Assembly: GCA_013816725.1 (NCBI GenBank)
Contig: JACDEA010000101.1
Location: 1 to 7,362 of the forward strand
Source of the DNA: Actinomycetota bacterium
GTDB lineage: Bacteria; Actinomycetota; Acidimicrobiia; Acidimicrobiales; JACDEA01
Reading direction: 5' to 3'
DNA: 7,362 nucleotides
Under the pieces are notes generated by a model that worked only from the letters and a program-made list of their open reading frames with translations, made no database searches and was not told the origin of the DNA. Made by a program: the position numbers and the translations under genes. This document shows, in pieces, positions 1 to 6,608 of this stretch. Position 1 is the first letter of the stretch. The number at the start of each line of letters is the position of its first letter.

Positions 1-609
1 CTGTACCGCGTTGTGGAGGATGCCGCGGCGCAGCGACGCCGCCGACCGCGTGGGGTTGAACTGGATCGTTCGGGCCAGGATCTCGTCGAAGTCGGCGAGG
101 CTCTCGGGGCCGTTGATGAACGCCACGATCGGCGCGGCCTTCTCGGCGTTGGCGCCCGGTGTCACGTCGACGAGCACCATGGCCCGCACCAGCTCCGGCG
201 CGACCCGGCTCAACGCCAGCGTCGTCACCCCACCCAGCGACATGCCGATGACCGCCGCAGCATTGGGCGCCAGCGCGCGCACGGCGACGGCGACGTCCTC
301 GGCGTTGGCGGCCAACCCGAGCGCGCCTTGCCGTCCCCCGTCGGAGTGCCCGTGGCCAGGAAGGTCGAGGCACACGATCGGGCGTCGGAGCGCGAGCGCC
401 ACGGTGTCCCACGTGTGGGCGTTTTGGGCGCCGCCGTGGAGGAACACCAACTCGGGCGAGGCCTCGCCCCAAGCCAGTACGCTGAGCGCCCGCCCGTCGC
501 CGAGGTCCACTGACCGCCGGGCGACTACCGGCGGCCCGTCATAGGGCAGGCCGTACTCCTCGGCGTTCTCATGGAACAACCCGAATTCGTCGTATTCCAC
601 CCGGCTCAC
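1..609 (-). CDS. Alpha/beta hydrolase, 3' part missing at the left edge
   Basis: This is the N-terminal 203 residues of a soluble alpha/beta hydrolase-fold enzyme; the C-terminus, with the expected catalytic His, lies outside the window. Visible landmarks are the oxyanion-hole HGG (residues 58-60), the strand-turn DLPGHGHSD (82-90), the nucleophile elbow G-M-S-L-G with Ser124, and LVDVTP with Asp148 on the strand after the elbow. The protein starts at GTG 609, the first possible start after an in-frame TAA upstream; the Shine-Dalgarno is weak. No signal peptide or membrane segment is seen, so a cytoplasmic location is likely. The family covers esterases, lipases, epoxide hydrolases, haloperoxidases and ring-cleavage hydrolases, and nothing here fixes the substrate. 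It is divergent from the signalling operon and has no evident functional link to it. Fold assignment is strong; exact function is unknown. Confidence 0.9.
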   Translation of the reverse strand, partial: MSRVEYDEFGLFHENAEEYGLPYDGPPVVARRSVDLGDGRALSVLAWGEASPELVFLHGGAQNAHTWDTVALALRRPIVCLDLPGHGHSDGGRQGALGLAANAEDVAVAVRALAPNAAAVIGMSLGGVTTLALSRVAPELVRAMVLVDVTPGANAEKAAPIVAFINGPESLADFDEILARTIQFNPTRSAASLRRGILHNAVQ

Positions 610-685
610 GTACTCACGTTATGACTATCCGGAATGGTCGTTACGGGCCATTGCCCGGTGCCGCGGAGCATTACACGCTGGCGGT
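610..685. promoter_or_regulatory. Divergent intergenic region between hydrolase and signalling operon
   Basis: These 76 bases must hold the 5' control regions of both divergent genes unless the promoters lie inside coding sequence. I see no convincing consensus -35/-10 pair in either direction, no LexA box and no long inverted repeat. A TAGTCAT-like stretch on the minus strand shortly before the hydrolase GTG could be a -10 for a very short leader, but this is weak. Confidence 0.3.
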
Positions 686-3010
686 ATGGGCTTTGCTGGT
701 CGCGCCGACGATCTCGAGCGCGCGCCCGAAGTGCCATCACAGGCGGCGTCGATTGCGCTGGGCGACCTCGAGGCGCAGTTCGGCGAGGTCGAGGAGATCG
801 CCCGCGTCGGCAACTGGACGTGGGAGATCGCGCCGGACACCGTGAGGTGGTCCGCCGGCATGTGTCGCATCTACGGCGTCGAGCGACGCGACGCTCCGGT
901 GACGGTCGCCGCGTACCTCGAACTCGTGCATCCGGAGGACCGGGCGCTGCTCTTGCGCGAGGTCGAGCAGGCGCTGGACACCCTCGAGCCCTACGACGTA
1001 TCGCATCGCGCCGTCACCCCCGAGGGCGCACTGCGCTGGGTGCACTGCCGGGGCCGTGTCGTGGTCGACGCCGACAACGCGCCGGCGCGGGCCCTTGGCG
1101 TGTGTCAGGACATCACCGAGCGGAAGCTGGCCGAGGAAAACCTCACCCGGCTCGCTCTTCACGACGGGCTGACCGGCTTGCCCGAGCGGTCGCTGTTCAT
1201 GGACCGCCTGGAGCACGCGATCCGGCGACTCGACCGTCGGACCTCCGCTCTCGCGCTGCTGTTCCTCGACATCGACCGCTTCAAGGCAATCAACGACAAG
1301 TACGGCCACGCGGCGGGCGACGAAGCGCTGCGCGTGACCACGGCGCGCCTCGCCGCCATGCTGCGCCCCAGCGACACGATCGCCCGCTTCGGCGGTGACG
1401 AGTTCGCAGTGCTGTGCGAGGACGTCACCGAACGGGGCGCCGCCGAACTCGCCGCTCGCGTCGTGAAAGCGCTGGGCGATCCGTTGCGGCTCGACGGCAG
1501 GTTGGTGCCGACCAGCACGAGCGTAGGGGTGGCGTGCACGAGCAGCCCGACCACCGAGGCCGACGCGCTTCTCCACGACGCCGACGCCGCCATGTACGAG
1601 GCCAAGGAGAACGGTCGGGCGCAGTTCGTGATGTTCGATCATGCCCGGCGCGTCCGCGGCCTCGCCCGCGTGCGCCGGGCCGAGGAAATGCGCACGGCGG
1701 TCACCAACGAAGAGCTGCGCGTGTACTTCCAGCCGGAAGTCGAGCTGCGTACCGACACGACGGTCGGCGTCGAGGCGTTGGTGCGCTGGCAGCACCCGAG
1801 ACTCGGCCTGGTCGGGCCCGACGAGTTCATTGCCATCGCCGAGCGGTCGGGCGACATCGTCGAACTCGGCGAGTGGGTGCTGCGAGACGCGTGCCGCCAG
1901 GTCGCGGGCTGGACAAGCGACCCCGAACGCGACCCGTCCAACGTCGCCGTCAACATTTCGGCTTCGCAGCTGGCCGAGCCGAGTCTCGTCGACACTGTCC
2001 AGCGCTCCCTCGACGAAAGCGGTCTGGCTCCGGCGCGCCTGTGCCTCGAGATCACCGAGAGCGTGCTGATGGACGACGTTCCCGGCTCGATCAAGATGCT
2101 CGCGGCCCTTAAGGCACTCGGCATCCGGCTGGCCATCGACGACTTCGGTACCGGCTACTCGTCGCTCAGCTATCTCCGGCGCTTTCCCGTTGACGTGGTC
2201 AAGATCGACCGAAGCTTCGTAATCGGCATCGGCGAGGACCCGGCCGCCGACGCCATCGTCGCCGCGGTGATCAACCTCTCGCACGCGCTGGGCCTCTTGG
2301 TGGTCGCCGAGGGTGTCGAGAACGAGGACCAACTCGTCGCGGTCCGCGCGCTGGGCTGCGACCGGGCGCAGGGCTTCTACTGGAGCCCGCCGGTGCCGGC
2401 CGAGGAACTGGGCCACTGGAAGCACGCAGGCCGGCGCGTCGTACCCGACGTCGAACCGGTCGGCATCTACGGCCTGCTGGCCGAGCGCACCCAGGCGCTG
2501 CGGCAGACCACAGGTCGGGCGGTGCTGCTCGAGGCCTCGGCGAAGCTGGGCGAGGTCGTGGCCGAGCGCCGGGCACTCCGCACCGTTCTCGACCACGTCC
2601 TCGGCAACGCCATCACATACTCCCCGCCGGGTCGGCCGGTGGTGGTCTCCGGCGCGTCAGATCGCCACTGGGTGCGGATAAGCGTCGCCGACTTCGGCGT
2701 CGGCATGACCGGGGAAGAGTCGGCCCGATGCTTCGAGCAGTTCTGGCAGGGCGACGTCGCGCAAACCAATTTCCCGCGAGGGACCGGAATGGGGCTCAAC
2801 ATCGTGCGTTCACTCGTCGAGGCCATGGGCGGCCACATCGGCGTCCGCAGCGCCAAAGGCAAGGGCACCACCTTCACCCTTGCGTTCCCCCGGTCCGCAC
2901 GCGAGCAACTACGCGGACCGTCGCCGAACGGCCGACAGGGCCTGGGCGAGGACTCCAGCATCCGGGAGTTCATGCGCCAGATCGGCGTCCCGAACCGGAG
3001 AGGCGCATGA
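686..3010 (+). CDS. PAS-GGDEF-EAL-HATPase_c hybrid c-di-GMP signalling protein
   Basis: A 774-residue cytosolic protein with no membrane segment. Domains in order: PAS (PAS_3 type, about 30-148, ending QDITERK), GGDEF (about 153-318), EAL (about 330-575) and HATPase_c (about 590-735). The GGDEF site is intact (236-240), with an RPSD inhibitory I-site (227-230) five residues before it. The EAL domain keeps the expected catalytic set: E363 of EAL, N423, E455, D485/D486, K506, E542 and Q562. Diguanylate cyclase and phosphodiesterase activity are therefore both plausible. The C-terminal ATPase shows an N-box (N641), a G1 box DFGVG (669-673) and a G2 box GTGMGL (699-704). Only about 15-20 residues separate EAL from it, with no HisKA/DHp phosphoacceptor motif, which is unusual. 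A conserved-looking tail follows (757-769). The ATG start has a poor ribosome site. The stop overlaps the next gene as ATGA, so the two are probably translationally coupled. Confidence 0.95.
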   Translation: MGFAGRADDLERAPEVPSQAASIALGDLEAQFGEVEEIARVGNWTWEIAPDTVRWSAGMCRIYGVERRDAPVTVAAYLELVHPEDRALLLREVEQALDTLEPYDVSHRAVTPEGALRWVHCRGRVVVDADNAPARALGVCQDITERKLAEENLTRLALHDGLTGLPERSLFMDRLEHAIRRLDRRTSALALLFLDIDRFKAINDKYGHAAGDEALRVTTARLAAMLRPSDTIARFGGDEFAVLCEDVTERGAAELAARVVKALGDPLRLDGRLVPTSTSVGVACTSSPTTEADALLHDADAAMYEAKENGRAQFVMFDHARRVRGLARVRRAEEMRTAVTNEELRVYFQPEVELRTDTTVGVEALVRWQHPRLGLVGPDEFIAIAERSGDIVELGEWVLRDACRQVAGWTSDPERDPSNVAVNISASQLAEPSLVDTVQRSLDESGLAPARLCLEITESVLMDDVPGSIKMLAALKALGIRLAIDDFGTGYSSLSYLRRFPVDVVKIDRSFVIGIGEDPAADAIVAAVINLSHALGLLVVAEGVENEDQLVAVRALGCDRAQGFYWSPPVPAEELGHWKHAGRRVVPDVEPVGIYGLLAERTQALRQTTGRAVLLEASAKLGEVVAERRALRTVLDHVLGNAITYSPPGRPVVVSGASDRHWVRISVADFGVGMTGEESARCFEQFWQGDVAQTNFPRGTGMGLNIVRSLVEAMGGHIGVRSAKGKGTTFTLAFPRSAREQLRGPSPNGRQGLGEDSSIREFMRQIGVPNRRGA
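2997..3010 (+). promoter_or_regulatory. Ribosome binding site and ATGA stop/start overlap
   Basis: GGAGAGG at 2997-3003 sits just upstream of ATG 3007, which shares four bases (ATGA) with the stop of the PAS-GGDEF-EAL-HATPase gene. This decides the start of the membrane protein, although its frame stays open back to 2728. It also indicates coupled translation of the two proteins. Confidence 0.85.
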
Positions 3011-3840
3011 CCGCCGCGATTGCCGCGCTCAACCTCCTCCTGGGGCTCGCCTACTGCGGAATCGGCGTGATGACCGTCGTCGAGATGCGCCGCGACCGAG
3101 CCACCTTCGGGTTCTCGCACTTCGGGTTGGCTTTGATCTGCATGGCCTTCACGTGCGGGCCCCACCATCTGGCGCACGCTCTGCACCTCGGGCTCGAGGG
3201 CCGTCACGGAGGAGTACTCGACCTGGTCGCGGTGACGGTCGGGCTGCCGGTCGGCGTCATCTGGCTACTACTGCGTGTCGAGGCGTTCACCGGCGGGCGC
3301 GGTGACCGCTTCATCCCGAGCACACCGCGCTGGCTCGCCGTCGCCGCCGTCGGCGGCGCCGTGTACGGAACGGTGATCACGGCGTCGATCGCCGACGTCG
3401 TGCTGAGCAGCAGACGCAGCGGCGGGATCGAACCGGTGGTGGGAGCCAACATCATGCTGGTCGTCATCTACATGGCGATCGGCTGGTGGGTTCTGCGCAC
3501 CCAACTCGGCAACCGCTCGACGCTCGGCGGCTGGTCGGTCTCCGGCCTGTCTTTGTCGGCACTCTTCCCGACGTGCGCGGTGATGCACGCCGTGTTCGCG
3601 GCCTACGCCTTGGCCGGCCGATACCACGACGACATGCACAGCAGGCTGATCGACTGGCTGTCGGTGCCCGCCGGGCTCTACTTCCTGTGGGTCGTGCGCC
3701 AGCTCTACCGCGAATCGCTCAACGACTGGAACCAGGGACCCGACGAAGTGGTCGCGCCCGACTACGAGTGGGACGGCGCCAGCGGCGCGCCCTCGCCCTC
3801 GCCCGTGCCCTCGCCCTCGAAGGCGACGTCGTCGGCGTAG
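3007..3840 (+). CDS. Seven-helix membrane protein with duplicated ETR1-like CxxxH modules
   Basis: This 277-residue integral membrane protein has seven predicted helices, near residues 3-25, 35-58, 70-90, 109-133, 145-163, 177-201 and 213-233. Arg-rich loops after helices 1, 3, 5 and 7 suggest N-out, C-in. Helices 1-3 and 5-7 are a tandem repeat at an offset of 139-140. Matching pairs include N9/N148, Y16/Y155, I19/I158, G20/G159, R31/R170, T33/T172, G40/G180, T49/T189, C50/C190, H54/H194, G65/G204, R66/R205, P81/P221 and G83/G223. From family knowledge, the plant receptor ETR1 binds copper and ethylene through D25, Y32 and I35 in helix 1 and C65 and H69 in helix 2; the spacing here is nearly the same, with Asn for Asp. 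Extra His residues (53, 57, 60) follow C50. The cytoplasmic tail is acidic, then Pro/Ser-rich. There is no output domain, so a sensor for the overlapping upstream gene is inferred. A transporter or metal-handling role remains possible. Confidence 0.85.
   Translation: MTAAIAALNLLLGLAYCGIGVMTVVEMRRDRATFGFSHFGLALICMAFTCGPHHLAHALHLGLEGRHGGVLDLVAVTVGLPVGVIWLLLRVEAFTGGRGDRFIPSTPRWLAVAAVGGAVYGTVITASIADVVLSSRRSGGIEPVVGANIMLVVIYMAIGWWVLRTQLGNRSTLGGWSVSGLSLSALFPTCAVMHAVFAAYALAGRYHDDMHSRLIDWLSVPAGLYFLWVVRQLYRESLNDWNQGPDEVVAPDYEWDGASGAPSPSPVPSPSKATSSA
3790..3819 (+). repeat. Five tandem CCCTCG hexamers (Pro-Ser tail)
   Basis: Four exact CCCTCG units and one CCCGTG variant, in frame, encode the PS-PS-PV-PS-PS tail (residues 262-271) of the membrane protein. 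A slippage-prone low-complexity repeat like this could vary in copy number without shifting frame. Confidence 0.8.
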
Positions 3841-3859
3841 CACCAAAACCTTTCCTCGA

Positions 3860-3878
3860 CCGGTTCGTCGTTCACCGG
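3860..3878. terminator. Weak hairpin between convergent genes
   Basis: CCGGT (3860-3864) pairs with ACCGG (3874-3878) across a 9-base loop, between the convergent ends of the membrane protein and the thiolase-like gene; it overlaps the latter's stop. Only a short GGTTTTGG follows on the minus strand, and no T-tract follows on the plus strand. It could be a weak bidirectional terminator or chance. Confidence 0.25.
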
Positions 3879-5338
3879 AGCGCGAACTGCTGCCCGACGA
3901 CGCGGGCCGGGCGGCCCACGCATTCGACGGTTTCCAGCTCCTCGATCACCGCGCCGTCATCGGTGCGCGCCAGGCAGTGGCCGGTGTCGGGCACGTCGAC
4001 AATCGCCACTCCGTGGCGACCCTCGCCTTCGTACACCACGGTGCACCCGAGGATCGTGCCGGCGCCGTTGGCCTCGGTCACAACCGGACACGCCGTGACC
4101 GACCGATCGACCTCGCGGGTCACGTCGAGAAGGGCGAAAGGGCGCGTCCCCGGCGCCGACGACCACACGGCCACGCCGTGCTTGGTCAGCAGCCCCGACA
4201 CCGACGACACGACGCCCACGCCCGAAGCACGTTCGCGGAGCAACTCGCCCATTCGTCCGGTGGACTGGAGCACGTAGCTGTTGAAGGGGCCACCGGCGAA
4301 GGGCATGCCCCCGGTGACGGTCCAGTCGACGTCGTCGCCGATCCCCATCTCACGGGCGTGGGTTTGCACCGCGACGGGGAAACAGCTGTACAGCTCGACC
4401 AGGTCGAGATCGCCGGCGGTCACACCGGCGGCTTCGAAGGCCCGTTGGCCCGCGACACGAACGCCAGGAACGTCGGCTAGTTGCGGCCGTTCGGACAAAG
4501 CCAACGCGTGGTTGGACTCGGCGCTGGCGAGGGGGAAGATCCAACGCGAGCGATCGACACCCGCTGCCGCGGCGGCCCCGGCCGAGCAGAGCAGCAGCGC
4601 GGTGGCCTGGTCGACGTTCCACGAGCTGTTGTGCAGCTTCGTGTACGGGAACGCCAGCATCGGGTTCCTGGCCGACGCGTCGCGGATCTCCTCGGCGGTC
4701 ACCGGCTGGCGGCGCCACGCGTGCGGGTTGGTCGCCGCGATCTCGCTGAAGCGGCTGTACAGACCGGCAACGCGGTCGCGATGGTCATCAACGGTCAATC
4801 CCTGCGCAGCACGCAGCGCGCTCTCGATCAGCGCGTAATAACCGACGGGCATGGCACCGAGCCCGCCCTCGTACTCGCTGGGCAGCACCAACTGTCCGTC
4901 GAACTCGAGGAGGTGGTCGGGCATGGCGTTGTCCTCGGTCTCCGGCGTCTCTACGCCGAGGATGCGGCCGCGTAGGGCTCGGTAGCGCGCCTCGCCACCC
5001 ACGACGACGGCCACGTCGATCTCGCCCTCGGCGATACGCCGGCAAGCGTCGCCGATGATCGTCTGCTGCAGGATCCCGACCCGCGCCACCGTCGTGGTGG
5101 CATCCGGCGATCCGACCACCCTGCCGATGGCGCGGCACGGATCCCCGTAGCGCGCCTGCCCCCGCGGCGTGACGATCCAGTCGATCCGCTTCAACAGTTC
5201 GGGCGCGCCGCTGTCGTCGCCGGCACGTTGCGTGGCGCGCACCATCAGCTCCAGCGCCTCCACCGCGTCCCGGGGATCCTCCTCGCGCTGCTCCACCATC
5301 CCAACGCCGACCAGAACGGGCCCCCGCGGATCAGTCAC
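3872..5338 (-). CDS. Thiolase-like protein, TLP1 type (no catalytic Cys/His)
   Basis: A 488-residue protein of the thiolase superfamily, often auto-annotated as acetyl-CoA acetyltransferase. The N-terminus (PVLVGVGMVEQR, 7-18), the AEGEIDVAVVVGGEA segment (103-117), ELYSCFP (315-321), a GG-rich loop (343-350) and LLTKH (383-387) follow the thiolase order. The last ~80 residues (about 405-488) look like the extra C-terminal domain of mycobacterial thiolase-like protein type 1. The four catalytic positions appear lost: the nucleophile Cys aligns near G88, the NEAF motif reads LYSCF, the GHP loop reads GGP, and the second CxG Cys reads SVSG. Classical thiolytic or Claisen chemistry is therefore unlikely; acyl-CoA or lipid binding is more probable. 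It starts at GTG 5338, with a weak Shine-Dalgarno. Superfamily assignment is firm; physiological role is unknown. Confidence 0.88.
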   Translation of the reverse strand: MTDPRGPVLVGVGMVEQREEDPRDAVEALELMVRATQRAGDDSGAPELLKRIDWIVTPRGQARYGDPCRAIGRVVGSPDATTTVARVGILQQTIIGDACRRIAEGEIDVAVVVGGEARYRALRGRILGVETPETEDNAMPDHLLEFDGQLVLPSEYEGGLGAMPVGYYALIESALRAAQGLTVDDHRDRVAGLYSRFSEIAATNPHAWRRQPVTAEEIRDASARNPMLAFPYTKLHNSSWNVDQATALLLCSAGAAAAAGVDRSRWIFPLASAESNHALALSERPQLADVPGVRVAGQRAFEAAGVTAGDLDLVELYSCFPVAVQTHAREMGIGDDVDWTVTGGMPFAGGPFNSYVLQSTGRMGELLRERASGVGVVSSVSGLLTKHGVAVWSSAPGTRPFALLDVTREVDRSVTACPVVTEANGAGTILGCTVVYEGEGRHGVAIVDVPDTGHCLARTDDGAVIEELETVECVGRPARVVGQQFALR

Positions 5339-5416
5339 GGTCGCACTCTGTCACGCGACGGGTACGGCGCGGTTTGGTGCGTGGTCTCGGTCCGCTTGTT
5401 ACGCGAACCGGAGTGA
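5339..5416 (-). other. 78-base gap between HNH nuclease and thiolase-like gene
   Basis: I see no clear promoter, LexA box or T-tailed hairpin here. The thiolase-like gene could have its own unrecognised promoter or be read through from the nuclease gene; the sequence does not decide. Confidence 0.3.
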
Positions 5417-6550
5417 TCACGGCGGCTCGATCCACTTCCAGTCGCCTGGCCCACCCTCGAGCCGGTGACCGCCGTTGGTCACCAGGCGATGGCAGAACCG
5501 ACACAGGGTGGCGAGATTCCAGTAGGCGGTCTCGCCGTGGTCCCGAACCTCGACGCGGTAATGGTGAGCCTCGAGGCGATGCGAGGAGCCGCAGCCGGGT
5601 CGCACGCAGCGCCAACCGTCGCGCTCGTTGATCGCAGTGCGCAACAGCTCCGGCTTGTAGCGGCCGGGATGCGCCACCCGGGAGACGTCGGTGCCGTCGG
5701 TGGCCAAGACCTTCACGAACGCGCCGGCCAGGATGGCGCCGATGACTACGTCGACGGGCATCGGCGCGCCATCGGCGGTCTCGCAGGTCCCGTCCTGGCC
5801 CCGCAGCCGCGCTTCGTCGACGCGAATGACAACAGTCGTGTCGGCCTTGGCGCCGCCGCCCTCGATCAGATTGGCCAGCGCATCCATGCGGTAGGCACCG
5901 GCGGGCTCGCGGCGGCCCTCGGCGTGGGCGGCCTTGAAAACACGCTCGGCCTCGGAAGCGATGGCGGCGTCGATACGGGCGCCGACATCGACGGTGGCAT
6001 CGCCCTGGCAGTGCCAGCCGTCGCCATCGGTCCACGAACGCCACTGACGGTTCTTGTGGATGCGGGCGTGGCGGGCCCGTTCCTCCTCCTCACTGCGGCG
6101 GCGGTCCTTTTCCTTGGCGCAGCGCTGACGCAGCTGCTTGGCGCTGTCAGAGCCCACCGCGTCGAGGAGGCGGGTCTCGTTCTCCGGCGTCGCCGCCGGT
6201 CCCACCTCGTTGGCCTGGCTCGACGACAGCTTCCCGCCCCGCAGCGCGTCGTCCAACCCGGGCAGGTCCTTGAGCTTCTGGGACGTGTCGAGGACGTTTC
6301 TGGCCTGGCCGTAGCCGGTGCCGGTCGTGTGCGAGAGCCATTCCTCGGGGGAGCGGTAGCCACCGCGCGTCCACTCACAGGCATCGACGGCCCGGTCGGC
6401 GACGAGCAGCTTGATCGCTGAGGCGAGGTTCTCGATCCGGCAGGTTTCCTCAAGGATCTGCACCGCGTCGCGCGGGTGCAGCGCCACCGGATCGACGTGC
6501 GCGAGGAGATCGTGCATGTCGTCGATGATCCTTTGCAGTGTTGCCAGCAA
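5417..6550 (-). CDS. DUF222 / 13E12-family HNH endonuclease
   Basis: A 377-residue protein with an N-terminal helical DUF222 region (about 1-280, including the charged stretch KEKDRRRSEEEERAR, 146-160) and a C-terminal HNH nuclease domain (about 304-365). HNH landmarks are the zinc-type Cys pair C315/C320, LEAHH with H329-H330, NL at 345-346, C350 and C353-H354, and a closing NGGH (359-362). This is the arrangement of the actinobacterial 13E12 repeat family, presumed DNA endonucleases of unclear biological role that are often multicopy. The start is TTG 6550: GGAGG lies five bases upstream and an in-frame TGA closes the frame further up. Expression is probably damage-inducible, because a LexA box sits within its promoter. 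No inteins, terminal repeats or IS ends are seen around it. Length is normal for the family and the motifs look intact. Confidence 0.92.
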   Translation of the reverse strand: MLATLQRIIDDMHDLLAHVDPVALHPRDAVQILEETCRIENLASAIKLLVADRAVDACEWTRGGYRSPEEWLSHTTGTGYGQARNVLDTSQKLKDLPGLDDALRGGKLSSSQANEVGPAATPENETRLLDAVGSDSAKQLRQRCAKEKDRRRSEEEERARHARIHKNRQWRSWTDGDGWHCQGDATVDVGARIDAAIASEAERVFKAAHAEGRREPAGAYRMDALANLIEGGGAKADTTVVIRVDEARLRGQDGTCETADGAPMPVDVVIGAILAGAFVKVLATDGTDVSRVAHPGRYKPELLRTAINERDGWRCVRPGCGSSHRLEAHHYRVEVRDHGETAYWNLATLCRFCHRLVTNGGHRLEGGPGDWKWIEPP

Positions 6551-6555
6551 CGCGT

Positions 6556-6571
6556 CCTCCGGGCTCGGAGG
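6556..6571 (-). promoter_or_regulatory. Ribosome binding site inside a hairpin
   Basis: On the minus strand, CCTCCG and CGGAGG form a perfect 6-bp stem with a 4-base AGCC loop. The 3' arm contains the GGAGG Shine-Dalgarno (6556-6560) of the HNH gene, five bases before its TTG start. The hairpin could hide the ribosome site and keep nuclease translation low. The pairing is read directly; the regulatory effect is inferred. Confidence 0.5.
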
Positions 6572-6581
6572 GACCTCTCAG

Positions 6582-6596
6582 GGGAAGTGGGTTCCC
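6582..6596 (-). other. Small 5'-leader hairpin
   Basis: GGGAA and TTCCC pair across a 5-base loop, just downstream of the predicted transcription start of the HNH gene. It may stabilise the leader or simply be chance; no T-tract follows, so it is not a typical terminator. Confidence 0.3.
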
Positions 6597-6608
6597 GATA
6601 TGTTGACC

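Noticed and set aside
11..544. Plus-strand open frames opposite the hydrolase
   Set aside because: The minus strand here encodes a clear alpha/beta hydrolase with HGG and GMSLGG motifs; the plus-strand frames are shadows.
737..2596. 619-codon open frame on the minus strand
   Set aside because: It lies wholly antisense to the PAS-GGDEF-EAL-HATPase gene, whose domains are unmistakable. The translation is a low-complexity, Arg/Asp/His/Gly-rich product of high-GC codon bias with no recognisable domain.
2728..3006. Longer start for the membrane protein
   Set aside because: The frame is open back to 2728, but that part overlaps the HATPase coding sequence and translates to Arg-rich nonsense. ATG 3007 has a good ribosome site and directly begins the first helix.
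5413..5420. GTGATCAC palindrome at the end of the HNH gene
   Set aside because: It is an 8-base palindrome overlapping the stop codon, too short and unpaired with other elements to call an operator or terminator.
5465..6421. 318-codon open frame on the plus strand
   Set aside because: It is antisense to the DUF222-HNH gene, which has intact motifs, a strong ribosome site and a promoter; the antisense product has no recognisable motif.
5465..6550. HNH gene as part of an insertion sequence or homing element
   Set aside because: No terminal inverted repeats, target duplications, intron core or split host gene are seen around it; the flanking genes look whole where visible.
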